Positions 53,100 to 60,923 of a stretch of 64,000 nucleotides of DNA are shown piece by piece. A program made the translations under genes and the position numbers. The stretch covers positions 29,792 through 93,791 of the forward strand of contig JAAZCA010000005.1 of NCBI GenBank assembly GCA_012513515.1. The letters are read 5' to 3'. Origin of the DNA: Myxococcales bacterium. Its GTDB lineage: Bacteria; UBA10199; 2-02-FULL-44-16; JAAZCA01. Below the pieces are notes generated by a model. The model was not told where the DNA came from. It made no database searches and saw only the letters and a list, made by a program, of their open reading frames with translations. How positions within the stretch are numbered: position 1 is the first letter of the stretch; each line of letters begins with the position of its first letter.

Positions 53100-53773
53100 T
53101 CCTCCAATGACCTGTAGGAATCTTCTATGCTGACCCGCCCGCTTATGGGACTTGTCTTTAGCGAATAAATCAACTCGTCATCCTCGTCGCGAAAATTTAT
53201 TATGGCGCTCTGAACATAGCCGTTTGGGAAAAAATAAATCTCCGCCTGACCGGAATCCATTGGGAAATTTCTGTGTTCGACGTAGATATCCTTGAAGAAA
53301 ATTCCATCAGGAAGTTTGCTCGGCTTGAGAAGATAAGAATCTACCTGGGTAAAAACCGGTTCCTTTCTTTCCACAGGAGGAATGTTTTCAGCCCCAGGCA
53401 CAAGGGGATTAACTTCGGCGGTTTTCTGAGATCCCGCTTTTTCCTCTTCCTTTTTGGAATCCTTCTTTGCATAAGGGCGAGAAGAGGAGCTTTCATCCTC
53501 CTTGATTATCGTGACCGGATCGGAGGTCGCCTCCACCCAGTAAGCGTTCTCTGAGATATCCAGAACAAGCTTCACGTATATGCCCTCAGTGGCCGATTTG
53601 TTATAGATATATCTTATTGTGGAGCCCATCTTGGCAGTCGCCTTCTTCATGTTGAGATCGAGCATGTCGTCCATATTACCCATTACGATACCAAGTATTA
53701 GACCAAGAACCGCCAAAGCGACGATGATCTCAAAGAGAGTGAATCCGGAATGTCTGCGTATGATTTTTTTCAT
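53096..53773 (-). CDS. gspH: Type II secretion minor pseudopilin GspH
   Basis: 225 residues; leader MKKIIRRHSG cut before FTLFEIIVALAVLGLILG. The H-type region KKATAKMGSTIRYIYNKSATEGIYVKLVLD is clear. A charged linker of about 60 residues (SSSSRPYAKKDSKKEEEK onward) separates it from the last beta strands, making it longer than most GspH. It is the first gene after the terminator that follows gspG. Confidence 0.87.
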   Translation of the reverse strand: MKKIIRRHSGFTLFEIIVALAVLGLILGIVMGNMDDMLDLNMKKATAKMGSTIRYIYNKSATEGIYVKLVLDISENAYWVEATSDPVTIIKEDESSSSRPYAKKDSKKEEEKAGSQKTAEVNPLVPGAENIPPVERKEPVFTQVDSYLLKPSKLPDGIFFKDIYVEHRNFPMDSGQAEIYFFPNGYVQSAIINFRDEDDELIYSLKTSPISGRVSIEDSYRSLEE

Positions 53774-53784
53774 CTCGAATGAAT

Positions 53785-53828
53785 TTAAAAATGGCCGACC
53801 CGGACCGGAAGTTCCGACCGGGCCGGCC
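53785..53828 (-). terminator. Strong terminator between gspG and gspH
   Basis: GGCCGGCCCGG (minus strand, 53818-53828) pairs with CCGGGTCGGCC (53793-53803) with one G-U pair; the 14-base loop can form a second small hairpin. It is followed by ATTTTTAAA on the minus strand, and by TAGATTTTTT on the plus side, so it could work both ways. It would favour the major pseudopilin gspG over the downstream minor pseudopilins. Confidence 0.75.
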
Positions 53829-53845
53829 TAGATTTTTTAAAAATA

Positions 53846-54295
53846 TCAGTTCATGGCATCAGAAGAGCTTATATCGGCATCAGCCCCTTCCCCGCCTTCC
53901 TGGCAGTCGGCGCCAAGAGAATAAATCTCATAGGGATGTCCCTGTTGGCCTGGCTGAAAGTACTGATAGTCGCACCCGAATGGATCCTGAGGAAGCCTTC
54001 CCCCTTTGAGATAGCCGTTAGGGGGATATCTCTTGGGAAGCCTTCCTATGGTGGGTCGCTCAACGAGGGCGGCAAGCCCCTGCTCGGTGGAAGGATAATA
54101 CCCGTTATCCCTTCTGAAGTGTTCCAGAGCCTCTTCAAAAACCTTTATCTGCGACATCGCAGTCTTCTGCTTTGCCTCATCAAGGCTATCCATCACGTTG
54201 ACAGTAACGACTGTAGCGATAAGACCAAGGATCGTGATAACGACCATGATCTCGATAAGCGTCATACCTCTCACATCACCCCAAAACTTCCTCAT
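53846..54295 (-). CDS. gspG: Major pseudopilin GspG
   Basis: 149 residues; leader MRKFWGDVRG cut before MTLIEIMVVITILGLIA (Glu at +5; Met instead of Phe at +1 is normal for some GspG). EAKQKTAMSQIKVFEEALEHFRRDNGYYPSTEQGLAALVERP and LPQDPFGCDYQYFQPGQQGHPYEIYSLGADCQEGG match GspG, including the acidic calcium-site region near the end. It is followed by a strong terminator. Confidence 0.95.
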   Translation of the reverse strand: MRKFWGDVRGMTLIEIMVVITILGLIATVVTVNVMDSLDEAKQKTAMSQIKVFEEALEHFRRDNGYYPSTEQGLAALVERPTIGRLPKRYPPNGYLKGGRLPQDPFGCDYQYFQPGQQGHPYEIYSLGADCQEGGEGADADISSSDAMN

Positions 54296-54331
54296 TTCAC
54301 CCCTCCTTGTGTAAAGTTTAATGACTGTATT

Positions 54332-55558
54332 TTATCCCAGCTGATTGAGCTTCATGATCGGTAGCAATATCGACAGCACTATAAAAGAGACCACCGCTGC
54401 CATAACTATTATCATGAGAGGCTCGAGAAGCGTAGTAAGCGTTGCTAAAGTGTTATCGACCTCCGAATCGAAAGTATCCGCCACCCTTTCAAGCATGCTC
54501 TCAAGTTCGCCCGTCTTTTCACCGATCGCTATCATGTGTGTCACAAGCGGCGGAAATTCCTTGCTCCTCTTGAGAGGGTCAGCGACACTCTGTCCTTCCC
54601 TTACGCTGTCGCGCGTCTGCTCTATCACATCGCGAAGCCTGGTATTTGTAACTATATTTCGAACTATGTCCATAGAAACAAGAAGAGGAACTCCGCTGGC
54701 AAGAAGCGTTGCAAGCGTGCGCGAAAATCTTGCGATTATGATCATCCTGTTGAGCTTGCCAAAAAGCGGAACCGTTAAGGCTTTGCGATCCCACAGAGCT
54801 ATGCCGGCAGGAGTTTTCAGATACTTTTTCACTCCGTATACAAGCAGGGGGACTCCAATCGCAAAGATGTACCAATAATTTGAAATGGCGCCGCTGACTC
54901 CCATCAAAATCTTCGTGGGAAGAGGAAGCGTCGCACCTGTATCCTCAAATATAGCGGTCACCTTCGGAACAACGACAACCAGAAGGGCTATCATGAGCAG
55001 CAATCCGACCACCGACATGATGACTGGATATATCATAGCCCCGATGACCTTGCTGCGCAACTTAGCCTGTCCTTCGGTAAAATCGGCAAGCCTCTGGAGA
55101 ACTACATCTAGAGTACCGCTGTTCTCTCCGGCGTTTATCATGTTGACATAGAGGTCCCCAAATACCTTTGGATATCCCTTTAAAGCATCGGACAATTTGC
55201 TGCCCTCTATGACCTTGTCCTTGACGCGGGCAAGTATGCTGCGCAGCTTCGGATTTTCAACCTGATCCACCAAGGCGGTCAGGGCGTCGACAAGCGGGAT
55301 ATTCGCATCTAAGAGGGTGGCTAGCTGTCTGGTCATAACAGCGACCTCCTGGACCTTGATCCTCTGAAAGTATTTCGAAAAATCGATCTGCATCCCGAGG
55401 CCGACCTTTTGCTTCATCGCCCCTTCTATGCCAAGAGAGGTCGGAAATATATTCATTCGGCGCAACTTGACTCTGGCCGCACGTTCATTTTCCGCATCCA
55501 CCGTCCCGGCGGCGCGCTTGCCTTTCGAATCTATTCCTACATATTGAAAAACAGGCAT
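54332..55558 (-). CDS. gspF: Type II secretion platform protein GspF
   Basis: 408 residues, two T2SSF domains: MTRQLATLLDANIPLVDALTAL with NMINAGENSGTLDVVL, and FSRTLATLLASGVPLLVSMDIV with MIAIGEKTGELESMLERVADTFD. Membrane segments lie near 168-195, 220-240 and 375-400. It is homologous to mshG and is the membrane base for GspE. It starts 15 bases after gspE. Confidence 0.95.
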   Translation of the reverse strand: MPVFQYVGIDSKGKRAAGTVDAENERAARVKLRRMNIFPTSLGIEGAMKQKVGLGMQIDFSKYFQRIKVQEVAVMTRQLATLLDANIPLVDALTALVDQVENPKLRSILARVKDKVIEGSKLSDALKGYPKVFGDLYVNMINAGENSGTLDVVLQRLADFTEGQAKLRSKVIGAMIYPVIMSVVGLLLMIALLVVVVPKVTAIFEDTGATLPLPTKILMGVSGAISNYWYIFAIGVPLLVYGVKKYLKTPAGIALWDRKALTVPLFGKLNRMIIIARFSRTLATLLASGVPLLVSMDIVRNIVTNTRLRDVIEQTRDSVREGQSVADPLKRSKEFPPLVTHMIAIGEKTGELESMLERVADTFDSEVDNTLATLTTLLEPLMIIVMAAVVSFIVLSILLPIMKLNQLG

Positions 55559-55573
55559 CCGCTACATCCCTTT

Positions 55574-57271
55574 CTAAACGCTGTCTTCCTGCGTCACTCT
55601 CATAACCTCGGCTATCGACGTCATGCCGAGAAGAACCTTCTGCGCGGCATCCTGGCGAAGAGTTTTCATTCCCTGGGCAACGGCCACGTTTTTTATCGTC
55701 GCAGCATCGGACCCCTTCATCAGCTCAGCCCTCACATTGTCGGTAACCATCATGATCTCATGTATGGCCATTCGTCCCGAGTACCCGGTCTCCATGCAGA
55801 CAGGGCAGCCGACGGGCTTGAATATCTGGCGGCCCTTCAGATCTTCTAGCTTCAGTCCGATCTGAGCGAGTTCCTCTTCGTCGGGAACGTACTTTCTGGC
55901 GCAGTCCCTGCAAACCGTACGCACCAGCCTCTGCGCAGCGATTCCGAGAACGGACGATGCGACCAAAAACGGCTCGACCCCCATCTCAACAAGCCTCGTT
56001 ATCGAGCTTGGCGCATCGTTCGTATGAAGCGTTGAGAGAACCAAGTGACCCGTCAGCGATGCCTGGATGGCGACTTCAACCGTCTCACGGTCGCGAATCT
56101 CGCCGACGAGTATGATATCCGGATCCTGCCTGAGAAATGCGCGAAGCCCGGAAGCAAAGGTCAGATCGATCTTCGGATTCACTTGCATCTGATTCACGCC
56201 ATGCAGCTGATACTCGACGGGATCTTCAACCGTAAGTATCTTCACATCGCCCGTATTGAGCCTGGAGAGAGCCGAATACAGGGTGGTCGTCTTTCCTGAA
56301 CCGGTAGGGCCGGTGACGAGCAAGATCCCATTGTGATAACTTAGAAGCTTTTTGAATATTCCAAGATTTTCACGGGAAAAACCGAGGGACTCCACGTCGA
56401 GCAGAATCGCGCTCGCATCGAGGAGCCTCATCACCACGCTCTCGCCGTGCGCCGTGGGAATAGTGGAAACGCGAATGTCGATATCCTTTCCCGCGATTTT
56501 GATGCGTATTCTACCGTCCTGCGGCATCCTCTTCTCGGCGATATTCAACTGACTCATAATCTTTACGCGGGAGATAATGGAATTCTGTGCGCGCTTTGGC
56601 GGAGTCATTATGTCGTACAAAATACCGTTGATCCTGAACCTGATTTTAAGTTCCCGTTCAAATGGCTCTATGTGAATATCGCTGGCCTTCTGCTTCACGG
56701 CTCTAAACAACAGTGAGTTAACAAGACGGATGATGGGAGCCTCATCGTCGGCATCAAGCAGATCGACCGGCTCGTTGAAATCGTCGGCGATCTCGGTCCC
56801 TTCGTCGAGCTCGCTCATCTGATCTTCGCCAGAGCCCGTGGCCTTATTGTAAACCGCGTTGATCGCGTTGACTATCTCATACGAGCTGGCGATAACCGGT
56901 TTTATATCACAGCCAAAAAGTATCCTGAGATCATCGAGCGCGAAAAAATTGGTCGGATCAGCGATGGCCACATGAACCAGATTTCCTTCCTTGCGAAGCG
57001 GAAGGACCTCATTTTGCTTGGCGTAGTTTATCGGAAGATTGGAGATCAGATCGGTGGCTATCGCTTCCACGTCAATTTTATTTTCGTATGGAAAACCGAG
57101 TTGGATCGAGAGCGCTTTAAGTATATCCTCCGAGCGAAGAAATTTTAGCTGAACGAGGGCGTCACCCAGTTTGATCCCTCGCTCGCGCTGAACGGCGAGG
57201 GCCTGCTCCAACTGATCTTCAGTGAGAGAGCTTGTTTCCAGCAGAATTGCGCCTAGGCTTCTTTCCTCCAT
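55574..57271 (-). CDS. gspE: Type II secretion ATPase GspE
   Basis: 565 residues. An N-terminal MSHEN/GspE-N domain (LGAILLETSSLTEDQLEQALAVQRERGIKLGDALV) is followed by a central domain and the ATPase core: Walker A GPTGSGKT (321-328), TVEDPVEYQ, Walker B IILVGEIRDRET and HTNDA. Zinc cysteines are in CRDC and CPVC. It powers pseudopilus growth. Its intact N-domain shows what is broken by the frameshift in the paralogous mshE. Confidence 0.95.
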   Translation of the reverse strand: MEERSLGAILLETSSLTEDQLEQALAVQRERGIKLGDALVQLKFLRSEDILKALSIQLGFPYENKIDVEAIATDLISNLPINYAKQNEVLPLRKEGNLVHVAIADPTNFFALDDLRILFGCDIKPVIASSYEIVNAINAVYNKATGSGEDQMSELDEGTEIADDFNEPVDLLDADDEAPIIRLVNSLLFRAVKQKASDIHIEPFERELKIRFRINGILYDIMTPPKRAQNSIISRVKIMSQLNIAEKRMPQDGRIRIKIAGKDIDIRVSTIPTAHGESVVMRLLDASAILLDVESLGFSRENLGIFKKLLSYHNGILLVTGPTGSGKTTTLYSALSRLNTGDVKILTVEDPVEYQLHGVNQMQVNPKIDLTFASGLRAFLRQDPDIILVGEIRDRETVEVAIQASLTGHLVLSTLHTNDAPSSITRLVEMGVEPFLVASSVLGIAAQRLVRTVCRDCARKYVPDEEELAQIGLKLEDLKGRQIFKPVGCPVCMETGYSGRMAIHEIMMVTDNVRAELMKGSDAATIKNVAVAQGMKTLRQDAAQKVLLGMTSIAEVMRVTQEDSV

Positions 57272-57301
57272 ACCCCGTTCAATCCCCCTTTAAACGATCG
57301 A

Positions 57302-59683
57302 TCAATAACCGAAATCAGGCGACCCCTTTTGATTCAGCTTCGGCGTCCCCGGCGCCGTGCTTTGCTGTGGCGCTAACTGAGGAGGCGGAGCCAAATACTG
57401 CATCTGCGGAGCGCCGTCAGCGCCCAGCGGTGCGACGGTTATCACGGGCTGCGAAACGGCCAGAGGTGCAGTCCCCGGCTGCTGATAGTTCTGCCCTGAA
57501 GATGAAACGGGAACTGCTGGTCTGGGAGCGTAGTCGAGCAAATCAGCCCTATGAGCGGCAAGCGATTCGTTAATCTGCCTCTGCTGCCTTCTGCCAAAAT
57601 TATTTGAAACGAAATCATTGCGCTGCTGAATCTTTCTCTTGGTAATTTCCGCGAAGTCCGAAGGATCGCGAATGACGTACGGAGTTATGAAGACAAGAAG
57701 ATTCGTTTTATTTCCCTGTTTACTCCTGTACTGAAAGAGCCAGCCGAGAATAGGAATATCGCCAAGCAGAGGTATCTTGCTCCTGTTGGAAGTATCCATA
57801 TCTTCCATCAAACCGCCCAGCACCACGGTCTGGCCATCCATGGCGACGACTGTGGTCTGAATTTCCCTTTTGGTAGTATCAGCGGCGCCGGTGTCAGGAT
57901 TTGGGACCGAGGTAAAATTCGAAAGTTTATGGTGAATCTGGAGCCTCACCGAATCCCCTTCGGTGATCTGCGGAGTGATCTTGAGCATCAAACCGGCCTC
58001 CAATGGAGTCGGCTCGAAAGTCGTGGTTCCGGCATTGGCGATCGTAGTGGATTTTTTGGCATAGATGGTCTTGCTGACATCGATGCTCGCCTCCTGATTG
58101 TCGAGGGTGAGAATATTCGGCGTCGAAACGATATTGGCCTGCGACTGAGTCTGAAGAAAATTCAGAAAAGCGGCAAAAGCCGGGATGGTGAGCTCCTGCG
58201 AACCGCCGCCGCTGCTCGGTATATCGATCGTGATAGTATCCCTTGAAAGAAGACCGCCCAACAAACCAGGCTGCGAAAAAAGACCGGTGGGTGTAAAAAA
58301 CTGAGCGGGGTTCATCCCGCTGAAACTCGAACCTCCGAAACCGATCAGGCTGCCGGCCGTTCCACCGCCATAGCCGGTAGCGCCGGCGGTAGAACCACGC
58401 GTAACGGACAATTCCATGACTATGGACTCGAGATAGACCTGCCGCCTAGGGACATCGAGTTTGGAGATCAACTCGTCGACCAGTCTCTTATAGTCTTTGG
58501 CCGAAGAGGTAATTATAAGCGCGTTGGTAGTTTCATCTGCACCTATCTTTATTTCGTCTCCAAAGCTCGCAACGGCTGTTCCGGCCGCACCCTTGCTTCC
58601 ATCACCCTTTGCAGCCCCCTTTGCAGTACCCATCGAACGCGCCCCCGACGTGATAGCAGAAAGGGTTTCAGCCATCTCCATAGCGTTGGCGTATTTCAGG
58701 TAATGCACATGGATGTTGCCCCCCTCCCCCATATCGAGGGGAACATCCAGCTTGGCAATGACCTCTCTGACTTTTCCTATAGCCCTCTTGCTCGCATAGA
58801 CGATGATGGAATTTGTGCGTTCGTCGGCTATGATTTTTGAAACCTCTTTCAACTCTTCCAATTGGGAACCGGTCGTCGCCCCTCTCCTTGTTGTAGCTGT
58901 CGGTCTGGCTGTCGTCCCCCTGGAGGACTGCTGTTCTATCTCAAAAATATTCAACACAGTCGCCGCGACCTGCGTAGCATCCGCATAATTTATCGGCACG
59001 ATTTCAAGAACCTGCTGTGGCCCCTCCTGATCGAGCTCCTTGATGATCTTCATGAGGCGATCGATGTTAGTTCCGGAATCCGTAATCACCAGGGTGTTGG
59101 TAGAGGGATAGGCAAACATATTTCCATTTTTCGAAATCAGATCCTTGATTGCGCTGGACATATCAAGGGCGCTGATATTCTGAAGCGAGATAAGCCTGGT
59201 CACGTAGCTGTCGGTCTCAGGCGTGCTGTCAACGTAGATCGGAATGGGCGACGATATCGCATCCTTGAGCGCAACTATCTTAATGATCCCCCCGGGCCCC
59301 GTCACTGTAGTAAAACCGCCGACCTCGAGGGCCGAAAGAAAGGCCTGATACGCCTCCTCTTTGGTCATCTTCCTCTCGGAGAGAATCGTGACCTTTCCCC
59401 TGATTTTGTCGTCGATGATGAAATTTTTTCCGGTCGCCTTGCTGATCTGTTTGATTATGTCCTTTATGTCCTGGTCCTGGACATTGAGATAGACCAGATC
59501 ATCCTCCTCAGCAGAGGGCGAGACGGGGACAGGATCCTGCTCCAGAGGAACGGTTCTCACGTCCCCCGCCTGAGGGAGCCTTACCGTGCGCCCCCCTTCT
59601 TCATCCTGCGCAAGGGAAAGCACAGGAGAGAGGATAAGCGTAAAAATGAGTAAAAACGCCAATGTATTTTTAACGTATCTCAT
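57302..59683 (-). CDS. gspD: Type II secretion outer-membrane secretin GspD
   Basis: 793 residues with a signal peptide ending near LSLAQ (about residue 26). N0 to N3 domains follow (VYLNVQDQDIKDIIKQISKATGKNFIIDDKIRGKVTIL; NTLVITDSGTNIDRLMKIIKELD; NSIIVYASKRAIGKVREVIAKLD; NALIITSSAKDYKRLVDELISKLD). The secretin core has ANIVSTPNILTLDNQEA, LMLKITPQITEGDSV and KIPLLGDIPILGWLFQ. The last 120 residues are Pro/Gln-rich and probably disordered. ATG 59683 lies inside the gspC 3' end (14-base overlap). Confidence 0.95.
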   Translation of the reverse strand: MRYVKNTLAFLLIFTLILSPVLSLAQDEEGGRTVRLPQAGDVRTVPLEQDPVPVSPSAEEDDLVYLNVQDQDIKDIIKQISKATGKNFIIDDKIRGKVTILSERKMTKEEAYQAFLSALEVGGFTTVTGPGGIIKIVALKDAISSPIPIYVDSTPETDSYVTRLISLQNISALDMSSAIKDLISKNGNMFAYPSTNTLVITDSGTNIDRLMKIIKELDQEGPQQVLEIVPINYADATQVAATVLNIFEIEQQSSRGTTARPTATTRRGATTGSQLEELKEVSKIIADERTNSIIVYASKRAIGKVREVIAKLDVPLDMGEGGNIHVHYLKYANAMEMAETLSAITSGARSMGTAKGAAKGDGSKGAAGTAVASFGDEIKIGADETTNALIITSSAKDYKRLVDELISKLDVPRRQVYLESIVMELSVTRGSTAGATGYGGGTAGSLIGFGGSSFSGMNPAQFFTPTGLFSQPGLLGGLLSRDTITIDIPSSGGGSQELTIPAFAAFLNFLQTQSQANIVSTPNILTLDNQEASIDVSKTIYAKKSTTIANAGTTTFEPTPLEAGLMLKITPQITEGDSVRLQIHHKLSNFTSVPNPDTGAADTTKREIQTTVVAMDGQTVVLGGLMEDMDTSNRSKIPLLGDIPILGWLFQYRSKQGNKTNLLVFITPYVIRDPSDFAEITKRKIQQRNDFVSNNFGRRQQRQINESLAAHRADLLDYAPRPAVPVSSSGQNYQQPGTAPLAVSQPVITVAPLGADGAPQMQYLAPPPQLAPQQSTAPGTPKLNQKGSPDFGY

Positions 59684-60620
59684 ATTCAAGTGTGGTGGGC
59701 TGGCCCTGCCTTATCAGGTCCAGCGCTATGCTCTTTTGATCCTTGAGCTGATTAAAAATTTCAAAACCCCTTTTGATATCCAGTTCGAGGCCATTGATTT
59801 TTTGAAGGACATCCCCTCTCCTGAGGCCGAGCTTAGCAAATAGGGAACCATTCTTCACCGACAAAATCTTCATCCCCGAAACTCTGTTTCCCGAAAAATT
59901 CGGCACCGCTCTTATGTCCGTGTAGAGCTTATCAAGATTCTGAAGGGCATTCTCTACCTCGCGCTGATCCACCGCAAACTTCCCCCCCTCCTGAACGACG
60001 GTAAGATCTTTTTTCTCACCCTTGTCAGCCGGAGCGGCAGAGGCAAGCGCATCTGCCGGAGCACCGAATATGCTCGGCCCCCCGTCAGCCATCACCTCCG
60101 CATATTCTAGGCGTTCGCCGTTTAAAAATTCGATCCGGTCCGGCTGAACCAGGACGAGCTTCGTGTTCGGGGCGAAGCTCTCCTCATCCCCTACGGCATA
60201 GACGTTGAAAGTCGAGCCTCCCTTCCCGGTCCCGCCCGTGATAGTGGCGGTGGACCTCTTGTCGCGCCCGGCACCCACGACCAGAACTCCTATCACTTTG
60301 ATCCCGAGGCTGGTGGGAACAGCCTGTCCTGAAATATAACTTTCGTCGCTATCACTTTTAGACTCCCTCTCTACAGGCGCGTCCGGTGCCCTCTCCGAAG
60401 GGTCAAACATATTGCGCTCTACTATCACGCTATAATCCGAGAGCGGCCTGCGCTCGCTTTGGACAGGAGGGGCGTCAGCAACGGTTAAAACCCCTATCGA
60501 CTTCTTGACCTCAAGGCTTTTGCCTACATAGACGCTGGTGATCCTGGCCAAAAAAAACGAGCAAAGCAGCACACCTATAAGATCTATAATCCACGAGTAC
60601 TGGCGAAAAAAACCACCCAT
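59670..60620 (-). CDS. gspC: Type II secretion inner-membrane protein GspC
   Basis: 316 residues: one membrane helix (about 10-30), an HR domain (VERNMFDP near residue 67, then LGIKVIGVLVV to LEYAEV near 174), a linker and a C-terminal PDZ-like domain (FSGNRVSGMKILSVKNGSLFAKLGLRRGDVLQKINGLEL). GspC bridges the inner-membrane complex to GspD and may select substrates. It is the first gene of the gsp operon, with GGGGAG before the ATG. Confidence 0.93.
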   Translation of the reverse strand: MGGFFRQYSWIIDLIGVLLCSFFLARITSVYVGKSLEVKKSIGVLTVADAPPVQSERRPLSDYSVIVERNMFDPSERAPDAPVERESKSDSDESYISGQAVPTSLGIKVIGVLVVGAGRDKRSTATITGGTGKGGSTFNVYAVGDEESFAPNTKLVLVQPDRIEFLNGERLEYAEVMADGGPSIFGAPADALASAAPADKGEKKDLTVVQEGGKFAVDQREVENALQNLDKLYTDIRAVPNFSGNRVSGMKILSVKNGSLFAKLGLRRGDVLQKINGLELDIKRGFEIFNQLKDQKSIALDLIRQGQPTTLEYEIR

Positions 60621-60643
60621 TAAGCGGCTCCCCTTTTGCGGGC

Positions 60644-60672
60644 ATTATACATATGGTCGCAATAAGTTAAAA
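60644..60672 (-). promoter_or_regulatory. Candidate promoter of the gsp operon
   Basis: A perfect minus-strand TATAAT at 60644-60649 lies 24 bases before the gspC ATG. The -35 region (TTTAAC or TTTTAA at 16-17 bases spacing) is poor, so an activator may be needed. Supported mainly by the -10 box and position. Confidence 0.4.
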
Positions 60673-60700
60673 CAGAAAAATACTTAAAAATAACAATATC

Positions 60701-60720
60701 TTTTGCCACTTGCGGCAAAA
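60701..60720. repeat. Inverted repeat in the gspC upstream region
   Basis: TTTTGCC (60701-60707) and GGCAAAA (60714-60720) form a perfect 7-base palindrome with a 6-base spacer. It lies about 52 bases upstream of the candidate gspC -10. It could be an operator for a dimeric regulator or a weak terminator for the kinase gene. Confidence 0.4.
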
Positions 60721-60923
60721 CTTTTCACAAAAATTTTGGATGGGCCTGTCAAAAGCTTTAGGGTAGAAGATTATACATATCAATAGTATAGCGGCTATTT
60801 CAAAACTTAGTATGTAACAATAGGGGCTAGCACGCTAATTTAAAAATGATTAAGTTTGGAAATTGATGATTGGCGCACTATAAATCAACCCGTTGGCCAG
60901 CAATAGTTACAGGATTTTATCAG

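Larger units (their letters stand above)
60621..60923. other. AT-rich regulatory gap upstream of the gsp operon
   Basis: A 303-base stretch without an ORF, between the histidine kinase 3' end and gspC. It contains a likely gsp promoter (60644-60672), a 7-base perfect inverted repeat (60701-60720), and two identical copies of ATTATACATAT (60644-60654 and 60770-60780), each giving a TATAAT on the minus strand. Nothing else was recognised; no strong terminator follows the kinase gene. Confidence 0.5.

Noticed and set aside
58862..59653. 263-codon open frame on the plus strand
   Set aside because: Antisense to gspD N-domains; Arg/His-rich shadow translation.
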